Of a stretch of 64,000 nt of DNA, positions 35,167-45,952 are shown in pieces. This stretch comes from Crambe crambe (taxonomy: Eukaryota; Porifera; Demospongiae; Poecilosclerida; Crambeidae), in NCBI GenBank assembly GCA_963924555.1, contig OZ004596.1, forward strand, positions 2,542,001 to 2,606,000, written 5' to 3'. The translations under genes were made by a program, and so were the position numbers. Numbering within the stretch: position 1 is the first letter of the stretch; every line of letters starts with the position of its first letter. The notes beneath the pieces were generated by a model that worked only from the letters and a program-made list of their open reading frames with translations, made no database searches and was not told the origin of the DNA.

Positions 35167-35283
35167 CCATCTCCTTCACCATCTCTTTCACCTTCACCAT
35201 CTCTTTCACTTTCACCATCTCCTTCACCATCTCTTTCACCATCTCCTTCACCATCTCCTTCACCATCTCCTTCACCGTCTCCT
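35167..35283. repeat. 12-bp minisatellite (ccatctccttca)
   Basis: About nine to ten imperfect tandem copies of ccatctccttca, with mixed 6-bp slips. It is read in frame as a Ser-Pro repeat, but no surrounding gene was recognised. Confidence 0.9.
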
Positions 35284-36489
35284 TTGCTTGAAGCTCCTAA
35301 ACATGAAGGCCAGCAATCTTATCTTTGATACAGCCGTACTCATCCAATTCCCCAAATATTTTGGTGAAAATCTTCCTATGTGTCTTTCTGAGCTCTATAG
35401 ACCTGAATATCGAGTGATGAACTATGGTCAATTATTAAAACTTGCTAAGGAATATAAAATTACCAAATAAAGTTAAGCATGTAGAAGCTAAACTAGGTCT
35501 CAGTCTAAATCACCTCTTTGGTTTTGAATGCATACAGGGAGGATAACTGCTTCTTCATTTAAGAGTGCTTCTCATACTAACCTCCTACAAGTCAATTTGT
35601 CATCCTGAAATGATGAAGTTTAAAAACGCTGCAACATGTTGGAGACGTGAACATGAAATGTTCGAACCAAATACAAGAGCATTTATATCAACTAGCAAGT
35701 ACCCACAGAAACTCTGCATGCGTATGTGTGTGTCCACTGACTGGCAGTGCAATCTGGGCATTAAAATCAAGCCGTTCAGTTGGTGTAATTAACTTATATG
35801 CACGTAAATAAAGAAGGGCAAAAAATGCAAGGGCAATATCATATCAGATTCAGTTATTCTGCAAAATTTAATTATGCAAACATTTTGATTTTAACTTATA
35901 CCCTTCACATAATAATCATTATTCTTCCTTTCGCACACATTAATTTCTTGTGACTATCCATCTAACACCAAGCCACCAGTCCACCTAGCTGAAAATAGGT
36001 GCCCACACCACTTACTGAGAAGAGATGGTCAATTTGAGATGTTACTGCTCAATTATTGTGTACAGCTGACCATACTGCCTTTAGAATGTTGATTCTGACC
36101 ATAAGTACCACAACCTGCAGTGGTTTTCAATCAGTTATAGTGTAAGTGTTTGCATAAGATTGATTTTCTCACATGCAACATAGCTATTCAATCCATTTCT
36201 TAACAGGAGTAAATCCTTTAGTGTGATTCCCAAATTTTCATTTTAACCAGTAAACAGTGCAGAGAAGTAGGCAGTAAGAGGTCGTAGACTAACTTTTCCA
36301 TTGTGACAGCAGTTGAGGGCTTCACTTGCAAACCTCAAAGCTTGACAATGTTGGCAAACTGAAGACATGGGGCCAAGGTAGATGCTGTTTCATTAGCAGC
36401 TTATCTTTGTTCTTCCGTGTTAGTTCTCCTCATACTCTGTCTCTCACTGTGCTCTGTGTGTTCTTTTACTTCTCTGCCTCTCTTTCCCA
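35284..36489. other. Intergenic, no gene seen
   Basis: Scattered short frames only. The stretch after the minisatellite reads as an uninterrupted frame to about 35470 but shows no recognisable motif. Confidence 0.5.
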
Positions 36490-36690
36490 TCTTTAGTGAA
36501 ACATGCTCTCCAACTTCTCTGCCTCTTTCATCTTCAGTGAAACATGCTCTCCAACTTCTCTGCCTCTCCTCTCCCTTGTTCTTTCATCTTCAGTGAAACA
36601 TCCTCTCCGACCTGCCTCTCTCTCCCTTGCTCTTTCATCTTCAGTGAAACATGCTCTCCGCCTCTCTCTCTCCCTTGCTCTTCTAGTTTC
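36490..36690. repeat. Pyrimidine-rich tandem repeat around cttcagtgaaacatgctctcc
   Basis: Four to five imperfect copies of a 45-60 bp unit containing tcagtgaaacatgctctcc and runs of ctctctccctt. Open frames on both strands here are by-products of the repeat. Confidence 0.85.
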
Positions 36691-37711
36691 CATGTTATCT
36701 GAACTTCACACCTGTCTCTCTCTCCTTGGTCTTCACGCACAGTCATGCATGTCTAAGTATGCGCACACAAGCTAACAGCATATCTGATCTGCAATATCAT
36801 TTAAATATCCTTTAAAAAATCAAATGTTCGTAGCGTTGCCATTGTAGTCGTTAAGCCCAAGGACTCAGTTCAACCCAATTTTTAACTGTACCATGACGTA
36901 ATGTGACATAGTGCGTACGCACTAGCACATAAGATTCACACCACAAGTTCAAAGTTACAGAGTGTGGTTTGTTCCTCAGCATCGTTCCTTGGTGCATCTC
37001 CAGATGGCTTAGTGACTTACTTGCACATGTTGCAGTGATGCATTGATATTTATAGCTACCATTGCAATTTATAATATAGTGGTGATTCCTCATGTACACC
37101 AGAAATCTGGGCTGCGCAAGGGTCAAATTTCCCCACCAATTCAGGTAAGATCGATGTCTTAAAGAAATGCTTGACTTTAGTAACATTTGTCAGCCAAAAC
37201 TCTTCATCAGGATAAATTCGTTCTATGTGTAGCTACATCATTCTTTGTCCACCCCACAAAGTCACAGTAAGACCTCCCAGTGCAGAACAACTGGCACTGT
37301 ACCTGCATGGCAATACCAATCTTATAGCTACATAATACAACCAACCAACCTGATAGTAATGAGTGATCATGTCTCAAGTTTAATCTGCGATCACCTTCCT
37401 CTAAACAAAACCTATAATATATAGCATATCCATCTGCAGCACTGTCTTCCTTGTGACAGTATAGACACAGAAACCTTCTCGTAGTGGTATTGCCCAGATT
37501 GCAGAAAACTTCCACAGTTCAAAAGTAAAGGAAGGAAAGTCTAGATAATATTCATCTAGTCAGTAGTGGTAATTTTTAAATAAAGAAACATAGATAACTA
37601 CATTATGCATGACTGATATGCAGTGGTTGAAGAATGATTTTTTGAATTACCTGGATGATTGGGAAGATAGTGCTAATTCACAGGAAGGCTTCGTCTTAGT
37701 ATGGAGTTAAC
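36691..37711. other. Intergenic, no gene assigned
   Basis: Two minus-strand frames of about 100 codons lie here (36851-37186, 37207-37515). The second contains FLCLYCHKEDSAADGYAIYY, but I recognise no family and see no consistent splice context. Confidence 0.4.
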
Positions 37712-37984
37712 ATGCATGCCTTTTTGCAGTTCACTTATTCGAACTTACAAAGTATCTCCTTGATCAGCCTGGGGTATAGTGAAAAGTTCTGTCAGGATCC
37801 TTTGGAGAGTTTTTTTGGGAAGCAGAGGATGCATGGTGACAACCCAAATGCACAATCCTTTTTAAAGGGTACAGTATCCTTGAGAGTCCAAGGATCAATG
37901 ACATTGAAACCCATGCGAGGAAACTGCAGACATGAGGAGGACCCATTACCATGTGATGATACCCCAATCCCAAAACATCATTGA
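37712..37984 (+). pseudogene. Relic of P-element/THAP9-like transposase, C-terminal part
   Basis: The frame contains CQDPLESFFGKQR, a few residues on DNPNAQSFLKGTVSLRVQGS, then MRGNCR. This resembles the C-terminal block of P-element/THAP9-related transposases (Q-D-x-L-E-x-F-F-x-x-x-R, then N-P-x-x-x-x-F). There is no start or upstream catalytic region in frame nearby. Related sequence from an earlier part of such a protein lies at 42390-42800. Family assignment is from memory and needs a profile search. Confidence 0.55.
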
Positions 37985-38700
37985 GAATAATTATGCTTGT
38001 CATTATTAATAGTTGCTTGTACTGATGATCATGATATTATAGTCATGCTGTTATGTTCTCTGTAACCTGCTTCCATTTCCGGTTCCTCACTAATCCTTTT
38101 CTAAGTGTATATTTCTTTTTTGTCATAGAATCGTCCATCCAGCTGAATGTCCTCTTATAGTCAACCATAACTCAGCTAATAAAGTAATTCAGAAGAAAGA
38201 CTCTCGTCATCAGAGTCTGATATCACAAACATCCAACTAAATAGCACATCTTCATCCCCAGTTATGTCCCGTAGAATTGCAGAATTTCCTCCTTGACAGA
38301 TAAGCATCACTAGCTGGTTTCAGCAAGCTGAGAGGGTGTTTCCAAACTCTCATCTCCAAGAAGTCCAGGGAAAAGTGATATGCATTGACAATCCTCCACG
38401 ACTAATGGCTTTTGTCCATTCTTTAGTGTACTCCAAGAAGCTTGAATCTACCATTCACTGCTAAGGAATCGAGATAAACCTGGAATTCCAGTGTTTCTTC
38501 TTCAATGTAAAGGGTACATAACCAGCAGCATATCTCAGAGCATTAGCTTCAAAAATTTAGGGCTGAAGAACAATAAGGTAAGAAAACTGTAGCTATCAAC
38601 TTCTTACACTAACTGCATGGAACTAGTATTCTACAACAACTATTTGAGAGCTGTGTTCGTCTTGGCCTACCTGTTGCTGCAAGTCCAGAAATCCCACCAC
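37985..38700. other. Intergenic, no gene seen
   Basis: No recognisable motif, inverted repeat or RNA gene; probably further decayed transposon sequence between two transposase-like relics. Confidence 0.45.
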
Positions 38701-38952
38701 TCACATCAGTTCAGCCCACAGTGCTGGAAGCACATCCTTTGTTTCATACTGTGTGGCTTGCAAACATTCCTTAGCACCTTCATCAGTTTTGTTGTAAAGT
38801 TGTAAAACATCGAACTTGTCGATATTCTCCTCATTTTCTACCACCTTTTTCATCAACTCTTCAGCTAAAGACTTTGTTTTGGGGGATGCAATACCGAAGT
38901 CCTTGTCATCCTGCACAGCAGCGATAGCGCTTCTCACTAGTCCACTGCTCAT
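38701..38952 (-). CDS. Small unrecognised open frame, 83 codons
   Basis: Starts MSSGLVRSAIAAVQDDKDFG and ends in TKDVLPALWAELM then stop. Composition is protein-like (charged, helical, no low complexity) and no neighbouring frame explains it. I do not recognise it. It lies in transposon-derived surroundings and may be the remnant of a transposon-encoded helical domain rather than a gene. Low confidence that it is expressed. Confidence 0.25.
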   Translation of the reverse strand: MSSGLVRSAIAAVQDDKDFGIASPKTKSLAEELMKKVVENEENIDKFDVLQLYNKTDEGAKECLQATQYETKDVLPALWAELM

Positions 38953-39097
38953 TATAATGGGGTTGCAAAAAGACTATAAAGCTGGTAAGATTTACGGAGT
39001 GGATATAAATTCAGAAATCACCAATCCCTCCTCCTTTTATTGTACTATCACCAATGACATGTTCAACATGAATGCAAACATTGGCAATATGTCTTGT

Positions 39098-39911
39098 TAA
39101 AGTCTATTCGCGCGTTCACCTCGACCCCGGAAGTAGCTGTGGTGTAGTAAGCTTACGTAAGAACGCGTATTAATCCAATTAGCCACATAGTTATGGCTAG
39201 AAGTATGCGCGGGTAATTGGAGCCAAGCCACGTGTTATCAGTTTAGATCAAGTTATTTTCTCGTTTCTTTTCTCGTTTTTGCGTGACTTTCTCTCATGCC
39301 TGCCATGACTCTCCCTGGACTTCTGCCTTGTTCTTCTACTGGACAATCCCCAGAGAGGTAGGGTGGTTCAGCTGACATCTCAAGCCTGCTCCTTCCTTTC
39401 CTGATCCCAGCAACTCCTGGAGGGTTTAGCAATGAATGTTCTGTATAAGCTAAACTGCCGGGAAGATTAGCAGTGATTCGAATATTGTAGTTTAACTTGA
39501 AAATGTGACTTCTCATTGATTCTATCGATCTAGTTAGCTAAAAGATTCTGTGATTCAGTTTTCTAGTTAGCTGAACTATTCTATAATTCATATTTCTTAG
39601 TTTTAACCAGCAGTTACTCGTGTAAGCTAGCTAACTTACTCGAGATTCAGTAGCACCTGGCAGCCATTGTTGTTGCTCTATCGCGCGCAATGCGCGCGCA
39701 CTACATTCCTTGTGGTGAATGGCAGCTCCATACTTTGCTTATGGGACATACAGCTAACTTCTTACCGGTAAGGATTAAGTCTTTATAAAAAGTATCATCA
39801 TAAATCTCGGATAATTAGCTAGCTGCTGGTGTTTGAAATTTTGAAATTGGTCAAGAATTGAGCAAGTTATCGCGGATATAAAAAGGTCGAGGTGAACGCG
39901 AATAGACTTTA
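39098..39911. mobile_element. Inverted-repeat element, 814 bp
   Basis: Terminal inverted repeat of about 28 bp beginning taaagtctattcgcg and including ttcacctcgacc on both sides, with a 2-bp insertion in the left arm. Flanking duplication is unclear. The interior contains no transposase-like frame. Confidence 0.85.
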
Positions 39912-42389
39912 GTTCTACCACTGAGTTGGGTAGTAAATGCTGGAATTTCCAGATTTAAACAAAAAGAACCAACTAGTCTCGCAAATTATTTTTTTTGTGG
40001 GGCAAAAAAAATAAGTGGGCTGGCTCACGAGACTAAGAACCAACAGTGTCATTTATGTCAAATCCACAATCAGCTAAAATCATATCACAAGGAACCAGAT
40101 TATGAAGTTGTTCTGTGAGGACAGGTATTTAGCTATCACTAATTCTTCAACCCCATCCATCCGATATAGCTATAGCTTACTGTTCCTTGAGGTGTAATGC
40201 CAATTGAATACTTCACAGTATTATGACGAATACGTTTGGGCTCGGGCAAGTAGATTGGTTGGGCAATCAATGAAAATCTCAAAACAGTCTATTATTACAA
40301 CAAATCTTGGGAGGCATGGTTTTCACAAGACTGTCCTTTATACAAAACTTTGATGACATGAGAAATGTTCTACTGATGGTTGAACTACCCGAAATCGATA
40401 ACCGAGACCTTGTCCACAGAGATTAAGGCGTAATCTCATTAGAGTCAAGGAGCTGCTGAAATTTTCATCACTTTTAGTAAATCATCATTTTTTCCTTCAT
40501 CTTTTAACTTCAGATTGCAGCTGCTTTCATCCTGTCCTTTAATCATGTTTGTTTGTACAGTAACACTACTCATCATCTTCCAGGGCACCATCTCCTTCCA
40601 TTGAATCAGCATCATCTCCTTCTGTTGAATCATCACTATCAGTTTCTTCATGAACTCTCTTTCTGGGCATCCTTTCAACAGTCTCTCATACCTTCCTCTT
40701 GATGTACTACTGCCGATTCCATAACCCTTTAGAGGTGGACCCAGTCTGGGTAATTTACATCATAGATTATAGGAAGGTGGAAACACAATATGGTCACGTG
40801 ATTATTTAATTTACCACACATACTTAGATGTATATCACTTCCCTCTCCCATTCCTGATAAACAATCAATAACATTTACAGCTTCTTCTGCCTTTTTTTTT
40901 TTTTTTTTTTTTTTCATACTGCAGCAGTTTAAATGGGACATAGCCTGCAGCTTTATCCACAGTTAGAGCAACTACATACACCACTATTCTCCTCACATTT
41001 AGCATCCAATTCAGTTCCAAGGTGACTGCCATGGTGATAATCTATAATGTTGGAATACAGTGTCTGATTGATGAATTGGTACATCAACAGGCTTAGTTTA
41101 TCTCGTTTCCAATATCATGCAGTAACAGCCGCCACATCTTACTAAGCATATCTTATAGCTAAAAAGCTGTATTTGCATGGAACAAAATGGTAAATCAGTG
41201 GATAAGTAAATGGTAAATCAATGGATCAGTCTTAATATTAGCTGTGCTAATTGATGATCCTGGTGTTGAACACCAAATTGTTTCCAAAAAAAAAGTTAAG
41301 CAAGAAAAAAACATTTCTCCAGTTCTTAAATAAGTTAGTAGAAAATCCATCAAAAGTATCCGCATAAGAGTCGATAATAGTCTTCAGGACATCATCTTTA
41401 GCAGCCTTAGAATGCTGAACACCAAGATGATCGTAACCTGTAATAAAAGAACAAGGAGCAACTCTAACAGCACCACTTGCACTCTGGCTTGCACCTGCCA
41501 TTTTACTAGATTAAACTTTTAAGTAGAGGTGGGGCCTTTGAAATTGATGACATTACTTACCTATTCTTTAACTGAAAGTCTGTAAAGAACTTTTGCTAGC
41601 CTTTGAAAGAACAAGTGTGTCAATTCAAAGGGAGTCAATCATTTCTTCTGTAGCTGGAGATAAATCAGTTCAGTTTTGCTGGAACATTCTCTTTATCTTC
41701 ATTCATTTCATTCATTCAGCATCATTAGATGTAGAAGATGCAGTGGCCTTTCTTTTTAAGTTCTTTTCTTTTTAGGAGATGATGTTTTGTTAACCAACAA
41801 AAGAGAAGCCACGAATATTCACACATAGTCCAATTATTTCTTTTAACAACATAACCACTTGACTTTCATTTCTAGAAACGTCGTCATTGTAACAAATTAT
41901 ATTTCTCTTTCAAATGTTAAATTTCCTTGAACTTTGTGGTTTTTTAGAAATAGGTTCACTCAAATCCTCACTAGTTTCACTAGCTGGTCTCTTCCCACCG
42001 AACTGGTTCCAATGCTCCCAGAGAGACTGTTTAGACAAAATTGCTTAACAGTGGGGTTATTGGATCTCCCACCAGCTGCCTTCTGTTTCCCAAAGAAAGA
42101 CTCCAAGGGATGGATCTTGGCACAACTTATTCTCAGATATCTCTGAAGAGAAGGACTGATTTATGGTACTTCTGTGGGACAAATGAAAGTGAATGAGGAC
42201 CTTTTTACAGTTGCCAGCTTGTCAGCGTTACCAACCTTGGTGAGGTTAACAATGGATTGGATATATTTAACCAGCTGTGTTCATCTGAAAATGAGCCTAG
42301 GCCAGAAGTCACTTCTCATATGCTTCTTTTTATGGCGAGGAGCTTGTTTTCCAGCCTGCAATTTCTATATGCCACATTTTGCAACGCAA
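39912..42389. other. Gene-poor stretch with decayed transposon-like frames
   Basis: Contains a short imperfect inverted repeat around agtctcgc (39977) and gagacta (40030), a poly-T tract near 40893-40914, and unrecognised minus-strand frames at 40445-40678 and 41247-41501 (MAGASQSASGAVRV...). No intact gene identified. The part just before 42390 probably belongs to the transposase relic. Confidence 0.45.
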
Positions 42390-42800
42390 GAAGCAATTGA
42401 TATCCTTTGGTGTGGGAAGCCGTTCAGCGATTGGAACATTGTGGTTTCAATGTTGCTGCAATGGAGCATCACCCAATCAGGCATTTTATGAAATGCATGG
42501 AAGTGTGGGAGAATTGGCTCCTAATCCCTTCTGTGATGATCGTTTTATTCCACACCTTGTAAAAACAACCCGTAATTGTTGGTTCAATTCATTTGCTCAC
42601 AAGTGCTCCAGGGCTGTAGCTATGGCAATTATTTGTTTCATGTCTCAATTATTTTTCTTACAAAAGGATGCAAGCACATCCGTTGGGAGCACCTTGTTGA
42701 GGTGTACAATAAATATCAGCCAGCTACAGGGTTGTCCCTGCTCAAAAGAGCAAATTTGTCTCACATCTTATTCTAGAATGCATGTTACTCTGGCTGCATA
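42390..42800 (+). pseudogene. Relic of P-element/THAP9-like transposase, central part, frameshifted
   Basis: One frame gives NGASPNQAFYEMHG and RFIPHLVKTTRNCW, matching the transposase pattern DGASPNR.FYRLH...PHL.KTTRN. A second frame then gives HIRWEHLVEVYNKYQPATGL and LLKRAN, matching the following W.HL..LY......GL.LL.KL block, and the first frame resumes with SRMHVTLAA. Alternation between frames shows frameshift mutations, so the copy is dead. I do not reconstruct it. Confidence 0.6.
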
Positions 42801-43037
42801 AGTAGTTGACTCAATCTTGTTATGTAGGTCCCGAGTTCATCAGTGTTCCATGCACTGGAGTATTTTTGGGAAAAATGAAACAACAGAAATTAAAAAATCT
42901 TTGACAGATTCTTCGACTGTATGAACGTAAGATGTACTTCAAAAGGATAGACCAAGAGGAAACCAGATCTCCGCTCCTCTTGTGATTCAAGACTAACTGT
43001 AAGAATGTACTTGCCATAACTTCATGTGTGTAAGATA

Positions 43038-43610
43038 CCGTAAATCTGGAAATTTTCGCGTAAAATATCTTCGCGTTTTATTTTTTCGATGCGTTTATTA
43101 TTCGTTTTTTGAATCACCCGCGAATTATTTTCAACAATGAAAATTTCGCTACTAAATCCAGCTGGAGAAAAATGGCGGTAAGTGCTAGCGCAGAGTTCCA
43201 GATCACTTGCTGTGTTCGTGGCCACCATGTGTACCGTGACATGTGGGATGCCAGTCTAGGTGAAACGCTAGAGTGTGAGGGAGCCAACGAATGAAAAGGA
43301 CAGGTACACGGTGGCACAGTGAAGAAATCAGGTACGATTGTAGGACGTGATCGAAAGACTATCTCGAACTAACTAACTCTGCCTCTACTTCACAATTCGC
43401 TCGAGCAATAGCCCGAGAAGGAACAGGGGGATCTGGAAGACCTTCAAATACTTGGAGAGCTAGAGACTAGTACGCAATGCAATGTGCTTCCTACCGTATA
43501 TATTTTCAATATTTTAATAATCCGTTGTAGAAAATATTTCACGTGTTTAATTTTCGTTGTTTGAGCCAACCGCGAATTATTTTTAACAGCGAAAATTTCC
43601 AGATTTACGG
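43038..43610. mobile_element. TA-flanked MITE, 573 bp (Tc1/mariner-like ends)
   Basis: Perfect inverted termini of 22 bp, starting CCGTAAATCTGGAAATTTTC, each flanked by TA (43036-43037, 43611-43612). A TA duplication suggests Tc1/mariner-type mobilisation. There are subterminal similar motifs (ccgcgaattattttcaac on the left, ccgcgaattatttttaac near the right end, in the same orientation). No transposase. Confidence 0.85.
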
Positions 43611-45123
43611 TAGTGTGCTTTAATACTATTTTCATAGCAAGTATGACGTCTTCCTCCCTTAGTTAATGCACTTGTAGAGCTGGCCAATTACCTTTCTCTA
43701 TATAACCTGGTGTACAATACATCTTAACAGAACAAACCCTGTACCTGCTCTACTCCAATGGGTATAGTCTCTAAGGGTTCTTCTGAAGGCAAAGTGACTA
43801 TAGTCCAGCAGAACACAGTGCATGATAACACCCAGATGGAATGATTTGAGATGAAGGCACCACTTGATAACAGCTAGGTGCCATCTTAGCCTCATTCCCA
43901 GCTGGGAACGAGGCTAGGTGCCATCTCATCTGCTTCTTACTGCTAATCTTGCATGCCTGCATTTGTTGATCCCAGCAGACACATTTGAAGGAACCTTCAG
44001 GAAACTTGATCAGTCACTTCTGCCATCTTTTACTGAAGTCTGGAGTCTAAGGTAACACTACTCTTTTCCACAAGTTTAGCCACAGATGTTTGATCTGTTT
44101 GGATTTAGCATCTCCTTAATTTTACAAGCACAATTTCACTTTGCTTTAATTGACTGCTGCTGAGATGGGGAAGAACTTTCTCCTTTGACCATCAGTGATA
44201 CGTTGAATGCAGAGAATTGCAGTACACTACACACGATTTACACTTACCATTGGTGACTAGTATCTCACAACTTGATACTCTTAACTATCTTTGCAAAATA
44301 ATTACCATTGAAGTCACTTAACAAAAATCATCAATACTGTACTTGCAATTACAGTTTTCCTATCCTTTAACATCAATTGAGCCTTCATGGGCTCCACCAG
44401 TGTTCATCATAATTGCCAGGACACACTGAACATTTGTCAAGAAGTGATATAAGCTCCTGAAGTGACTGTTTAAGGTACATTATAATATGAAGAAGATTCT
44501 TGCTGCAAATCAATTTGATGACCATGAACAGAGATTACTCGTTCTGGACATGATTTTCGGTCAGCCATCCTGCACATACCACCATTCATTTTGACTTTGG
44601 CTGCATTTCGTAAACTTCTCTGCTGAAGCCGAAAGAGGCCTGCACGTAATGTGTATAGTCATGTAAGGTATACATTGTGTTGGCAGCTTGATGCACCCTG
44701 ATCTATTTAGTCCTGGGTGTGGCCAAGTAATGAAAAAACCACCGTGTTGGTCAAAGGAAAGGGGGGCAGGCACTCTTTTGCGACCTGTCTAAAAGAGTGA
44801 GAGTCTGGCCGTGCGAGACTAAAAAGAGAGCCTGGTATCAGTTATAAATTGACGTTTATTCCTATCTGAGCACCAAAAACAGTTTTTATTGAGCACAAGT
44901 ATGGAAAAACGGAATCTCATCGGTAAACTTTCAAAGTCAGAGTTCATTGTAAAGGCCCAGTGGGCATATAGGGTACAGAATTAAAAGTAGGAGTTCAGAA
45001 TAGGTTAGCTAAAGAACACAGGTAGCTAATTGAACAGAGTTGAGTCAGAGTCGGTGACTAATGTACTTGCATGACTGCCACAAAGTATTTCAAGAGACCC
45101 AGTAGGGTATAACAAAACTAAAA
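43611..45123. other. Intergenic, no gene seen
   Basis: Apart from the 30-bp minimal element at 43887 this 1.5-kb stretch shows no family motif or RNA gene. An isolated phrase agagagcctggta near 44827 echoes the MITE family at 61263. Confidence 0.5.
43887..43916. mobile_element. Minimal 30-bp MITE: two termini joined with no interior
   Basis: The sequence is only tagcctcattcccag followed by its near-perfect inverse ctgggaacgaggcta. It is flanked by ggtgccatct on both sides (43877-43886, 43917-43926), a 9-10 bp target duplication like the full-length family members. Either an internal deletion down to the ends or insertion of an end-to-end product. Confidence 0.85.
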
Positions 45124-45690
45124 TTAAAATAATTTAGCAAAGTGACACAGGTAGTCAAATAAGACAGAGTCAGAGTCTGAAACGGATGACAGTTCTTGCA
45201 AAAATTCGTCCGAGGTGAAGTTGGCATCTACATGTGAAGTGATGACATGAGCGAGCAGGTGGTCCCTTTGAACACTGACACTGTCACACACCGGGCACGA
45301 TCTGAGATGTAGCATGGGAGGGGAAAGCGATCACACGTACCAAGTTCTTCAGCCCATCAACACATCTCTCACCGCCATCCAGTGCAAGGTCCCATAGCCT
45401 CGGCCATCCCATCCCACCTCACTTTCAATCTTCGCCACGATGGCCATGTCCTCCCTACCAGTATGCTTGGTCAGCATCAGGCTGCGGTCCTTCTTCTCGA
45501 TCACCTCCTTAACCCCCCTAGGGCAGCCAGCATCCTGAGTTAGCAAAGCTGATGCGAAATCTGTGCCAAAGTACTGCTCGAGTTCCCTGCACTCACGAAC
45601 CAGGCAGATGGAACTGATGTCGTCAGAGAGAGAGAGAGAGAGAGTATAAGGTCTTAGGTTATTACAGGTTATTACACGCATGCGCAAACA
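45124..45690 (-). pseudogene. Possible non-LTR retrotransposon C-terminal relic
   Basis: On the minus strand one frame reads EVIEKKDRSLMLTKH and KIESEVGW, a second gives LWDLALDGGERCVDGLKNLV, and a third gives RSCPVCDSVSVQRDHLLAHV followed by an acidic tail. The order EKKDR, W.LWD.ALD, then a CPVC..H..H zinc-knuckle-like end resembles the C-terminus of reverse-transcriptase polyproteins in sponge genomes. Frame changes indicate a dead copy. No reverse-transcriptase core is in the window, so the assignment is tentative. Confidence 0.45.
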
Positions 45691-45952
45691 ATTATTGATA
45701 GACTAGCAATACAGGGGTTTTCAGGTTGGTTGACACAAAATTTGCCGACTGTGCAGAATTAAATTCGTGCTCGCAAAATTTAAGATCATTGCATTTTATA
45801 TGACAGTATATTGTGCTCGCTTGAATTTATCTTGCACTTTACATGTGCAAATTCTACTGGTCAACCAACCTGAAAACCCCTGTATTATAGTAAGCAAGCA
45901 GCTAAATCTCATGTGTACATGTAGCTATAGCTAGCGCACCCTCACCTGAGCA

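Noticed and set aside
36493-36775. Frames in both strands with repeated serine or Arg-Glu motifs
   Set aside because: By-products of a pyrimidine-rich tandem repeat.
43109-43317. Short frames at 43109-43294 (+) and 43114-43317 (-)
   Set aside because: Both fall inside the TA-flanked MITE 43038-43610 and have no protein motif.
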